A DNA stretch of 5,666 bases from Acidobacteriota bacterium (GTDB lineage Bacteria; Acidobacteriota; Terriglobia; UBA7540). Position 1 is the first letter of the stretch. The number at the start of each line of letters is the position of its first letter. Below the pieces are notes generated by a model. That model did no database searches, was not told the origin of the DNA, and saw only the letters and a program-made list of their open reading frames with translations. Location: NCBI GenBank assembly GCA_021828225.1, contig JAKASH010000237.1:1-5666 (forward strand), given 5' to 3'. Made by a program: the position numbers and the translations under genes. Below are positions 1-5,666 of this stretch, piece after piece.

Positions 1-795
1 GTGGAAGCTGCTGAAAAAGCACGAGTGCCGAATATGATCTGGTATAACTACCGCCGCGTGCCGGCAGTTGCTCTCGCCAAGGAACTGGTCAGCGGCGACC
101 GGCTTGGCCGGATCTTTCATTATCGGACTAAATTCCTGCAGGATTGGACCATTTCCAAAGATCTTCCCCAAGGCGGCGAAGCCCTGTGGCGTCTTGACGC
201 ACAGGTTGCCGGCAGCGGCGTCACCGGCGACCTGCTCGCTCACTGCATCGATACCGCCCTTTGGCTGAACAGCCCGATAGACTCGGTTACATCCTTCACC
301 GAAACCTTCGTCAAAGAACGTAAGCAGACCCTCACGGGTGAAGTGCAGAAGGTCGAAATCGACGACGCGAGTGCATTTCTGAGGCGCTTTGCGAACGGCT
401 CGCTGGGTGTTTTTGAAGCGACCCGCTACGCACGCGGACACAAGGCTCTCTACACGTTTGAAATTAACGGAGAAGAGGCTTCCATCATCTGGGACCTTCA
501 CGATCTGCACCGGCTGCAATACTTCGACCATCGTGACGAAGGAAGACTGCGCGGCTGGAGATCAATCCACGTAACGGACAGTGATCATCCCTATATGAAG
601 CACTGGTGGGTACCAGGACTGCAAATCGGATATGAACACACATTCGTTCATCAAGCCGCCGACTTTATGTACGGATTAGCTGACGGGAACGTGCCGGGAC
701 CAAGTCTGCGCGATGGATTGGCAACAGATTATGTGACCGATGCCGTGCTGGCCTCAGCGAAAAACAACCGCTGGCAGAACGTGCCCCGTCCTTGA
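1..795 (+). CDS. Gfo/Idh/MocA family oxidoreductase, 5'-truncated by window edge
   Basis: This is the C-terminal 264 residues of an NAD(P)-dependent sugar or inositol-type oxidoreductase. The family normally has about 350-400 residues, so the N-terminal Rossmann domain, including the EKP motif, lies left of the window. The GTG at position 1 is most likely an internal valine codon, not a start. Visible family features are the segment [15 protein letters not shown] at the domain junction, the stretch [15 protein letters not shown] of the central beta-sheet domain, and [15 protein letters not shown]. In the last of these, Asp77, His81 and Asp84 (window numbering) match the D-xxx-H-xx-D catalytic region. 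The frame ends in tandem stops, TGA then TAG (793-798). The protein is probably cytoplasmic, oxidising or reducing a sugar ring hydroxyl/ketone. The next gene encodes a DUF1080 protein, a common companion in carbohydrate loci. The family assignment is firm; the substrate is unknown. Confidence 0.93.
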   Translation: MEAAEKARVPNMIWYNYRRVPAVALAKELVSGDRLGRIFHYRTKFLQDWTISKDLPQGGEALWRLDAQVAGSGVTGDLLAHCIDTALWLNSPIDSVTSFTETFVKERKQTLTGEVQKVEIDDASAFLRRFANGSLGVFEATRYARGHKALYTFEINGEEASIIWDLHDLHRLQYFDHRDEGRLRGWRSIHVTDSDHPYMKHWWVPGLQIGYEHTFVHQAADFMYGLADGNVPGPSLRDGLATDYVTDAVLASAKNNRWQNVPRP

Positions 796-844
796 TAGGG
801 AATGTCCACACCTTTTTGAGTGCAGGGTGTCTTTGCTTTGGCTG

Positions 845-869
845 CCTGAGTCAATAGATCTGATTCAGG
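845..869 (+). terminator. Hairpin between the oxidoreductase and DUF1080 genes (weak terminator candidate)
   Basis: CCTGAGTCA (845-853) pairs with TGATTCAGG (861-869), giving nine base pairs with one G-U around a 7-base loop. A T-rich run (881-890) begins only 11 bases after the stem, so it is a poor intrinsic terminator. It could equally be an operator-like inverted repeat or chance. It lies 50 bases past the oxidoreductase stop. Confidence 0.3.
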
Positions 870-947
870 ACGCTGGCACTCTTTATTTTTAAGGCCTGAA
901 GTAGAGCTGAGGGGTGAAGAGGACCACCCATAGCTTCGACGTGCAAG

Positions 948-953
948 AGGAGG
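948..953 (+). promoter_or_regulatory. Strong Shine-Dalgarno of the DUF1080 gene
   Basis: AGGAGG sits four bases before the ATG at 958, inside the purine run 945-955. It fixes that ATG as the start and indicates efficient translation independent of the upstream gene, which ends 162 bases earlier. Confidence 0.85.
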
Positions 954-957
954 AGTC

Positions 958-1854
958 ATGACAAAGTCGGTAACCACGAGAAAGTGTCTCGCAGTCATAA
1001 TTGGAATGGTTGGAATAGGGCTTCTTACTGGACTTGCTTTGATGACCCAGCCGCGAGCGTGTGCGGCGCGACCGCCTGCGCGAGGGCAAGACCCACGTGG
1101 AACGGTCAAGCTTCGTCCCGATGGGATGCAAGTGAATTTCCCCTTTCGGGAGCCCAATCCCATGGATTTCAACAATCATAAAGGCTACGTGTCGCTTTTC
1201 GACGGCAAGGATCTCAAGGGATGGAAGGGCGATCCCAGCGTCTGGAGTGTGAAGAACGGCGAAATCGTTGGCGTTTCGACAAAGGCTGATCCGAAGCACA
1301 GTTATCTTGTGTATCGCGGACTCGTGGCCAGGAACTTTGATCTGAAAGTAGTGGCAAGGGTTGCAGAGGGTGGCGGCAGCGGCATACAATATCGCAGCAA
1401 AATAGGACTGCCTTATCGCGGCCCGGGCAAGTCACCGGTTTCCAACATGAATTGGTGGATGACCGGACCGCAATGCGACTTCTGGTTTCCGGTACCCCCT
1501 TATGCCTCCGCCTTCACGGGCCAGCTTTATTCGGAAAACACTCCGCTCGGCATTATCGCCTGGCGCGGACAGGTGGTGCAGATGGCGCCAGGCGATACGC
1601 CCACATTAGTTGGCAATATAGGCAACCGGACGGCGCTTGGAGGGTACGATAAGGTTGATAATTGGAATCAGTTTCTGGTCATAGCGCGTGGCAGCACAAT
1701 CATAAATATCGTGAACGGACAGTTAATGTCGGTGCTGGTGGATGACAATCCGGACGACTCGAACAACCAACCCGGAATGATTGGAATCGAAATCGAAAGC
1801 GCGCCTTGCATAGTGTCGGTTCGAAGTGTCTGGATTCGGAAGCTGGCTTATTGA
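958..1854 (+). CDS. Exported DUF1080 (3-keto-disaccharide hydrolase family) protein
   Basis: A complete 298-residue protein of the PF06439 family, whose characterised members cleave 3-keto-glycosides and which has a concanavalin-like beta-sandwich. Residues 1-36 look like a Sec signal peptide: basic start (K3, R8, K9), hydrophobic core at about 10-29, and an Ala-Cys-Ala signal peptidase I site at 34-36. No lipobox is evident. A linker of about 40 residues follows. The domain opens with GYVSLFDGKDLKGWKGD (76-92) and WSVKNGEIVG (96-105), both family hallmarks, and continues with GSGIQYRSK (141-148). The later part, about 150-298, contains WWMTGPQCDFWF and a closing beta-strand segment ending VRSVWIRKLAY. 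The start is set by the AGGAGG at 948. The likely location is periplasmic or extracellular. Together with the upstream oxidoreductase it suggests an oxidative glycoside pathway, but that is inference. The family call is strong; activity on a particular sugar is not shown. Confidence 0.93.
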   Translation: MTKSVTTRKCLAVIIGMVGIGLLTGLALMTQPRACAARPPARGQDPRGTVKLRPDGMQVNFPFREPNPMDFNNHKGYVSLFDGKDLKGWKGDPSVWSVKNGEIVGVSTKADPKHSYLVYRGLVARNFDLKVVARVAEGGGSGIQYRSKIGLPYRGPGKSPVSNMNWWMTGPQCDFWFPVPPYASAFTGQLYSENTPLGIIAWRGQVVQMAPGDTPTLVGNIGNRTALGGYDKVDNWNQFLVIARGSTIINIVNGQLMSVLVDDNPDDSNNQPGMIGIEIESAPCIVSVRSVWIRKLAY

Positions 1855-2015
1855 TATCTGCATATATAATGCAAGGACGTAGGACAAAAATTTAGAAGAA
1901 CACAAAATCAACTAACCGGCGTGTAACGTTCTCCACACCCGTAGCTCTAGAATGCCCAAACCAGTCAGCGGGAGGCCCAGTGGTTCAGGCTGACCTTAAA
2001 GGAGCTACGCACGCC

Positions 2016-2354
2016 ATGATTTCACGAAAGGATGGTCCGCCTAAGGTGCATGAGTGGTGGGAGTGGAGGAACGCATATTACGGAGACCGGGACATGGATC
2101 TCTGGTGGGAGGCAATCATTCAACTTTTGGCCGAACATGCCCGTTTCGCCCAGTCCGATGTTGCAGAACCCTGTTCCGGTCTTCAGCTTCCTCGAGTCAC
2201 CATTGACCGGTTGTATTTGGCAACTGACAGCCGAATTGAGCGGGATCGGATAGCCTCGATACGGCCTAAACGTAGTCCTTTGAAAGCTCAATCCTGCGAC
2301 CCCAAAGGCTGCGAATCTATATCACATTTAAGTGCAGGGCAAAAGGAGAGTTGA
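2016..2354 (+). CDS. Small hypothetical open frame, tryptophan-rich, uncertain
   Basis: I do not recognise this frame. From the ATG at 2016 it encodes 112 residues; an AAAGGAG lies 11 bases upstream (1998-2004). A GTG at 1980 preceded by GGGAGG (1970-1975) would add 12 residues. The N-terminal part is unusual: KVHEWWEWRNAYYGDRDMDL followed by WWEAIIQLLAEH, an acidic, aromatic helix-like segment with five tryptophans. The second half is basic and low in hydrophobic pattern, and looks less like a folded protein. There is no signal peptide or membrane segment. The surroundings contain gene fragments, so it may be a remnant or a chance frame. Codon third positions are mixed and do not settle the question. 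Confidence 0.22.
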   Translation: MISRKDGPPKVHEWWEWRNAYYGDRDMDLWWEAIIQLLAEHARFAQSDVAEPCSGLQLPRVTIDRLYLATDSRIERDRIASIRPKRSPLKAQSCDPKGCESISHLSAGQKES

Positions 2355-2411
2355 CCAGGGACACATAGCCGGTCGGCGCGATCCCTGAAGTAGAGGGTGT
2401 TAATTTGTTGA

Positions 2412-2933
2412 GCATCAAGCATCACGGCGCTTAGAATCGTTGGTGGCCCTGCCGCCGCTAGTACCCTTGCTGAAGCTGCTGAGAACGGTTCTGAGCCGAT
2501 TCGCTCCGCAGCATTGGAAGCGATCGAGGAATTGGCGACGGAAGGGGAACGGTTAGAAGACACGGAACGCCCACTGGTGGTCAAACAAGAGACCATCCAG
2601 GCCCGTGCAGTGGTCATTGGCCATACAACGCCGCGGCGCGGGCGGGGCGGCGATGTCCTTGGGAACGTCGTTGAGGCATTGCATCGTGTGCGTTCGGATG
2701 CCCGCACATCTTGCTACATACGGCAGAGGGCAGCGTGTGTTGGGATATTTGAACTTCTGACGACGAGAAGGTATTGTTTTACCCTTGTCGTCTTTTCGGG
2801 TTTTGGGAGGGGCACTATGTCTTCATCGTTCGAACACTCAGACAGATCTGCGACTTCGATGACTCTCAGGTACACGTCCTTTCTAATACCCGCGCTTCCG
2901 TCTATATCCCCAAAGTTTCAAGCAGAAATATGA
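2412..2933 (+). pseudogene. Fragment with a HEAT-like helical repeat
   Basis: The frame is open from 2412, just after a TGA, to the TGA at 2931, with no convincing start or ribosome site. At 2430-2540 it reads as one HEAT/PBS-lyase-like unit: LRIVGGPAAASTLAEAAENG, then SEPIRSAALEAIEELAT. This is the expected small-residue helix, turn and second helix with alternating Ala/Leu. Such repeats are common in secreted proteins of Acidobacteriota and Planctomycetes. Beyond about residue 50 the frame becomes arginine-rich and then loses coding character, so at most one or two repeats survive. It may be the remains of a HEAT-repeat gene. A chance Ala/Glu-rich frame is the alternative. Confidence 0.25.
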
Positions 2934-3085
2934 TCATCACGGCGCACGGGAAAGTTCTATGGCCGGCAAAATCAGCATCTAAACTTATTGGTGCGCTCAC
3001 TGTCTCGGAAGAGGATTTGTCCATCAAATGTGTGGTGGGAGCGGGCGATTACCGCTTTCGTGAGGCACCATCAATTTCCAACTGA
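2774..3085 (+). pseudogene. 3' stub resembling the C-terminal domain of a GH78-type alpha-L-rhamnosidase
   Basis: This short frame (about 103 codons, TTG at 2774 as a nominal start) ends at the TGA at 3083-3085. From about 2852 onward it resembles the C-terminal beta-sandwich of bacterial alpha-L-rhamnosidases: SNTRASVYIPKV (2882-2917) matches the usual PPNTTATVYVP strand. GKVLWPA comes next, and KCVVGAGDYRFRE (3026-3064) matches the terminal VGSGTYRF strand. The catalytic (alpha/alpha)6 domain and several hundred upstream residues are absent, and the preceding sequence in all three frames gives no continuation. I read it as the tail of a deleted glycoside hydrolase gene, 60 bases before the next gene's start. 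The family match is from memory; a standalone small protein is less likely because no ribosome site precedes 2774. Confidence 0.42.
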
Positions 3086-3136
3086 TTTGTAATTGGGCTT
3101 ACACTTCGAGGCCAGTATGTCAAATGAGGTGAGAAT

Positions 3137-3140
3137 GGAG
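3137..3140 (+). promoter_or_regulatory. Ribosome-binding site deciding the glycosidase start
   Basis: GGAG ends five bases before the ATG at 3146. This favours that ATG over the in-frame GTG two codons earlier (3140), which would overlap the GGAG. Starting at 3146 also gives the canonical Tat beginning MNRREF. Confidence 0.55.
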
Positions 3141-3145
3141 TGCCA

Positions 3146-5029
3146 ATGAACCGCAGAGAATTCGTTAAAAACGCCGTTGCCAGTTCCGTGGGTCTGGTTA
3201 CCGCTCGCGCTATCACACGGAGCACCGCCCGAGCGGCAGACATTAGTGCTAATCCTGGCTGGCATTACTCCTCTCCAAGCCTGGATGTAGAAGTGTCGAA
3301 CACTGTGCCGGGGTTGTCTTCGCTCAACATTGACAGCCTCGGGCTGGGCAAGCGCGGAGCTAATGTGATGAGCCCGATCGTCTCTCCTTGGGCGGAATTT
3401 ACTGCCGTTCGCTACGCGAGTAGCGGCGGCATCAAAGCTGAGTATCGCTTCCGAGGCCAATCCAAAGATTCGGCAGCGGCCTGGACGATAGAGGTTCGAG
3501 ACCGGCAGATCCTGCTGTCTTCCCGCTGGAATGCGGCCGCACCGCCACAGCCATTCGTCCTCACATTTGACCTGTACCATTGTTTTTCCACGCTGCTTGG
3601 GATCTTCGACGCCGATGGGGGAATCCGTTTGCCGGCCGTGCTGCACCTGCCGCTTCAGGGACCGATTCGAATCAGCTCTATCAGCCCCGCCCGCGCCAGT
3701 GTCGGTTACACGGCCGACAGGGGTATAGGCCTCAAGGTGACATTTCCGCCTGCTACGGCGGACAGCCCGCAGGTTAAATATCGAATGGAAGTCACGGCGA
3801 TCTATCCGAAACTGCCGGGCGTCGATGACGACCCGCGCTTTAACGCCTTCAAGCGGAACTGGCTTAATATTTTTCAATTGAATCCCGACCGCAGGCTGCT
3901 CTCTAATAATTCCACCAGTTCCTCGTGCGCGTTCTGCTATTACGAGTATGCCGATGTTGCCGCCCATACACCACCACTGGCCACGGGACTCTCCGCCACA
4001 GATCTTTTGCGCCAGACGCTCGATGGGATTTTGGCTGGCGAGCCAGCGTATGGGCTCCGGCCTTCCAGGAATTTCGCCGATGATGCGTCCGACTCCATCC
4101 CCTCCCTACTGATCGCCGCCCATGAGTGCGTTCGTGCGGGCCAGAGCGACACATGGTTAGCAACGAACTACGAAACGATTAAATACTGGGCTGACGGAAT
4201 GCTCTCCACAGTCAAGGATCCCGATGACATGATCGAGTACTACGTCAGCGGAAATTCAGGGATATGGCCTAATGGCGCGCCGAAGTTCAGGCCGTCGAAC
4301 TGGTGGGATACAATCGGATTCGGCCACGAAGATGCTTACTCCAATGCGCTTGCCTGGCGGGCGCTCGGCGCTATGACGGACATGGCGCGACGCATGGGAA
4401 GGCAAACAGACGTCGCGCGTTACCAGGCAGCTGCCGAAAGGATCCGGGCCCACTATTTCCGCACCTTCTACGACCCCAAAGCAGGCGTCATCGCAGGCTG
4501 GAAGAGCGCCGATGGGAAACTTCACAACTACTATTTTCTCTGGGTCAACGGCATCGCCGTGCTGTATAACCTTGTGCCTCGCAATGAAGCGCACTTGATC
4601 ATGGCGAAACTCATCGCCAAAATGCGGAAGGTTGGATACAATCACTTCAATCTGGGTTTGCCCGGCAATCTGGTTTCGGTCGCATTGAATGATTGTGTGG
4701 ACAAGCGCGGCCACGGTCGCTTCGGCTGCGGCGTTCTCCCCAGCAATCCGGGCGGCTTTGAAAAGTATGAGAACGGCGGGGCCACCGCAAGTTTTGCATA
4801 TTTCTTTATCGCCGCTCTCTATCATCTCGGCATGCGTAAAGAGGGAGACCGGATTCTCCTTCCGATTCTTCAGTCCATCGGGAAAGGCGGCTTCCAGGGG
4901 TTTGGGCCGAACGGAAATTCCTATGACTGGAAAATGTGGGATGGCACCCCGATGGGCTACGAGGGTCTCCTAACTGACAATTACTACGTGTTGCTTGCAG
5001 TTTTAGCGAGACAGCAACTGTTATCATAA
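3146..5029 (+). CDS. Tat-exported six-hairpin (alpha/alpha)6 glycosidase-like protein
   Basis: A complete 627-residue protein. Residues 1-31 form a twin-arginine signal: MNRREFVK, a weak hydrophobic stretch, and an Ala-Arg-Ala site near 28-30, so it is exported folded. About 35-270 looks like an N-terminal beta-sandwich, rich in short beta-like segments. About 280-627 is an alpha-helical six-hairpin barrel like those of GH78, GH95, GH63 and amylo-glucosidase-type enzymes. Conserved-looking barrel motifs are NWWDTIGFGHEDAYSN (385-400), YENGGATASF (541-550) and WDGTPMGYEGLLTDNYY (598-614). Acidic residues in them (D388, E395, E542, E606) are candidates for catalysis, but I cannot assign acid and base. 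It probably hydrolyses a glycoside in the periplasm or outside the cell; the substrate is unknown. It is single-cistron here, 60 bases after a rhamnosidase-like stub and followed by a likely terminator. The exact GH family is not certain. Confidence 0.85.
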   Translation: MNRREFVKNAVASSVGLVTARAITRSTARAADISANPGWHYSSPSLDVEVSNTVPGLSSLNIDSLGLGKRGANVMSPIVSPWAEFTAVRYASSGGIKAEYRFRGQSKDSAAAWTIEVRDRQILLSSRWNAAAPPQPFVLTFDLYHCFSTLLGIFDADGGIRLPAVLHLPLQGPIRISSISPARASVGYTADRGIGLKVTFPPATADSPQVKYRMEVTAIYPKLPGVDDDPRFNAFKRNWLNIFQLNPDRRLLSNNSTSSSCAFCYYEYADVAAHTPPLATGLSATDLLRQTLDGILAGEPAYGLRPSRNFADDASDSIPSLLIAAHECVRAGQSDTWLATNYETIKYWADGMLSTVKDPDDMIEYYVSGNSGIWPNGAPKFRPSNWWDTIGFGHEDAYSNALAWRALGAMTDMARRMGRQTDVARYQAAAERIRAHYFRTFYDPKAGVIAGWKSADGKLHNYYFLWVNGIAVLYNLVPRNEAHLIMAKLIAKMRKVGYNHFNLGLPGNLVSVALNDCVDKRGHGRFGCGVLPSNPGGFEKYENGGATASFAYFFIAALYHLGMRKEGDRILLPILQSIGKGGFQGFGPNGNSYDWKMWDGTPMGYEGLLTDNYYVLLAVLARQQLLS

Positions 5030-5147
5030 TCCGGCCAAGGCCATATGGGACATACACATGGGGGCTCCATTGCAGAATCTCCGCGTGAATCTTCGCCTGT
5101 GGGCAGCAGCTAAAGGGAAACGACGACGAATACAAGCAGAGGTACCC

Positions 5148-5164
5148 GCCGCAAAAAGTGCGGC
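5148..5164. repeat. Perfect 6-bp hairpin upstream of the terminator
   Basis: GCCGCA (5148-5153) and TGCGGC (5159-5164) pair perfectly around AAAAG. There is no T-tract next to it on either strand, so it is not a terminator alone, but it stands 10 bases before the stem of the better candidate. Confidence 0.45.
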
Positions 5165-5170
5165 TAAGAG

Positions 5171-5204
5171 AAAAGACTGGTCCCCGTCGGACAGGTCATT
5201 TTTT
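5171..5204 (+). terminator. Probable rho-independent terminator, possibly bidirectional
   Basis: GACTGGTCC (5175-5183) pairs with GGACAGGTC (5189-5197) around the loop CCGTC: nine positions with one G-U and one G-A mismatch. TTTTTT follows at 5199-5204. AAAA (5171-5174) precedes the stem, giving a T-run on the opposite strand as well. It lies about 145 bases after the glycosidase stop and about 190 bases past the transposase stop on the other strand, so it could serve both convergent genes. Confidence 0.5.
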
Positions 5205-5397
5205 AATTGGTGTGCTCCGCCAAAATGTGATCCGCGATGAGCGTAATGCAATTCATGCTTACCTGAGCCTAGAGGAATTGCCTGCCCCGGGATCACGAGG
5301 TTCTTCGGCTATGCAAATCTAATTCACAAGGCAAGCCCGTATGCGAGTGTGTCCGGCAGGTCTTTGCTATGGGTTGTCGACGAATTGGCAGTCCACA

Positions 5398-5666
5398 TTA
5401 TGCAGTCCGATCATAACGATGGTGCAAGCCGCCGAGTTGCTCCCGGGAAAGGATTGGTCCTGAAGCCCTGGAGCCAATTCTGCCACTCGGGGTTCCTTTC
5501 CCAAGTCCCAAACGTGTGCGGTCCTCATGGTAGTAGTGGACGTATTCGGCAAGCAGACGTTTCAGAGGGAGTTCATTCATCGAGATAATGGGATCGAGCG
5601 GGTCTCGTCGGCAGCTTTCGACCCACTGCTCGGCCACGCCGTTTTGCCATGGGCCTTCGAAAGAGG
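5398..5666 (-). CDS. Integrase-core (DDE, rve) transposase, C-terminal end, cut by window edge
   Basis: On the - strand the frame runs in from the window edge (first full codon at 5664-5662) and stops with TAA at 5400-5398, giving 88 residues. It begins SFEGPWQNGVAEQWVESCRR, the block that surrounds the last acidic residue of the DDE triad in IS3/IS481-like integrase cores; the catalytic Glu is probably the one encoded at 5631-5629. The rest is the typical tail: NELPLKRLLAEYVHYYHEDR, a short linker with LGLGKGTPSGR, and a final GGLHHRYDRTA. The catalytic Asp residues and helix-turn-helix lie beyond the window. Its GTG/ATG codons are internal. The gene converges on the glycosidase. No frameshift is visible in this part, so the element could be intact. 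The family level is secure; IS3 versus IS481 is not decided. Confidence 0.88.
   Translation of the reverse strand, partial: SFEGPWQNGVAEQWVESCRRDPLDPIISMNELPLKRLLAEYVHYYHEDRTRLGLGKGTPSGRIGSRASGPILSREQLGGLHHRYDRTA

Larger units (their letters stand above)
1855..3139. other. Gene-poor, probably decayed stretch between the two exported hydrolase genes
   Basis: About 1.3 kb carries no convincing intact gene. The first 120 bases are A/T-rich and contain a small TGCAT/ATGCA inverted repeat (1859-1873) with an embedded TATAAT (1865-1870) but no good -35 at 17 bases. After that come a short tryptophan-rich open frame (to 2354), a HEAT-like fragment (about 2430-2540) and a rhamnosidase-like C-terminal stub (ending 3085). 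These remnants are in different frames and have no visible full-length partners. This pattern fits accumulated deletions in an accessory region. Confidence 0.55.
5030..5397. other. Non-coding stretch between convergent glycosidase and transposase genes
   Basis: No believable gene lies here; short frames on both strands lack ribosome sites and recognisable content. The left half holds two neighbouring hairpins (5148-5164 and 5175-5197). The boundary of the insertion sequence whose transposase stops at 5398 should fall somewhere in this stretch, but I could not identify a terminal inverted repeat because the other end is outside the window. Confidence 0.6.

Noticed and set aside
729..1389. Overlapping - strand frames across the oxidoreductase end and DUF1080 start
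   Set aside because: Both cross the well-supported DUF1080 gene with its strong ribosome site and contain no family signature.
1859..1873. TATAAT inside an inverted repeat just after the DUF1080 stop, as a promoter
   Set aside because: No acceptable -35 sequence is found at 16-18 bases, and no convincing gene follows closely.
895..2395. Direct repeat CCTGAAGTAGAG at 895-906 and 2384-2395
   Set aside because: A 12-base exact repeat is about what chance gives in a window of this size, and the flanks do not match.
2288..2707. - strand open frame of 139 codons opposite the HEAT-like fragment
   Set aside because: Its composition is Ser/Arg/Ala-rich without pattern, with no ribosome site; the + strand reading gives the more protein-like helical repeat.
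2420..2945. Direct repeat CATCACGGCGC at 2420-2430 and 2935-2945
   Set aside because: Eleven bases with unrelated flanks; expected by chance, so not taken as a duplication or insertion footprint.
3140..3142. GTG as the start of the glycosidase
   Set aside because: It overlaps the GGAG that best fits the ATG at 3146, and the ATG gives the usual Tat N-terminus.
3071..3967. Long - strand open frame of 298 codons opposite the glycosidase N-terminal half
   Set aside because: It is rich in Arg, has no recognisable family, signal or ribosome site, and lies wholly antisense to a convincing Tat-signal protein; such frames arise from codon bias in GC-rich genes.
4256..4825. - strand open frame of 189 codons opposite the glycosidase barrel
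   Set aside because: It is antisense to the conserved barrel motifs on the + strand and has no recognisable domain.
5024..5296. - strand open frame of 90 codons downstream of the transposase
   Set aside because: It runs through the hairpins and T-tract, has no ribosome site, and shows no recognisable motif.

Overview
The window looks like part of a carbohydrate-utilisation region from a soil-type bacterium. The best guess is an Acidobacteriota member of the Solibacter/Bryobacterales kind. That guess rests on the style of the recognisable proteins: a Gfo/Idh/MocA oxidoreductase, a secreted DUF1080 protein, a Tat-exported six-hairpin glycosidase, and an integrase-core transposase ending in GGLHHRY. 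It is recollection of family resemblance, not a search result.

Layout on the + strand: (1) 1-795, the C-terminal two thirds of a Gfo/Idh/MocA sugar oxidoreductase cut by the window start. (2) 796-957, a spacer with a weak hairpin and then a strong Shine-Dalgarno. (3) 958-1854, a complete exported DUF1080 (3-keto-disaccharide hydrolase family) protein. (4) 1855-3139, about 1.3 kb without a convincing intact gene. It holds a short tryptophan-rich open frame, a HEAT-like fragment and a 3' stub resembling the C-terminal beta-sandwich of GH78 alpha-L-rhamnosidases. (5) 3146-5029, a complete Tat-signal glycoside hydrolase-like protein with an (alpha/alpha)6 barrel. (6) 5030-5397, non-coding, with two adjacent hairpins, the second followed by six Ts: a likely terminator between convergent genes. 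(7) 5398-5666 on the - strand, the C-terminal end of a DDE transposase, so an insertion sequence enters from the right edge.

The three intact or partial metabolic genes make a coherent set: an exported glycosidase and an exported 3-keto-glycoside hydrolase-like protein outside the cytoplasm, plus an NAD(P)-dependent sugar oxidoreductase. This would fit oxidative (3-keto) breakdown of a plant or microbial glycoside, but the substrate cannot be read from the sequence and the genes are too widely spaced to be called one operon. The decayed stretch and the transposase suggest that the locus has been rearranged. I see no CRISPR array, tRNA, rRNA, phage or defence module, and nothing that amounts to a clearly new system.
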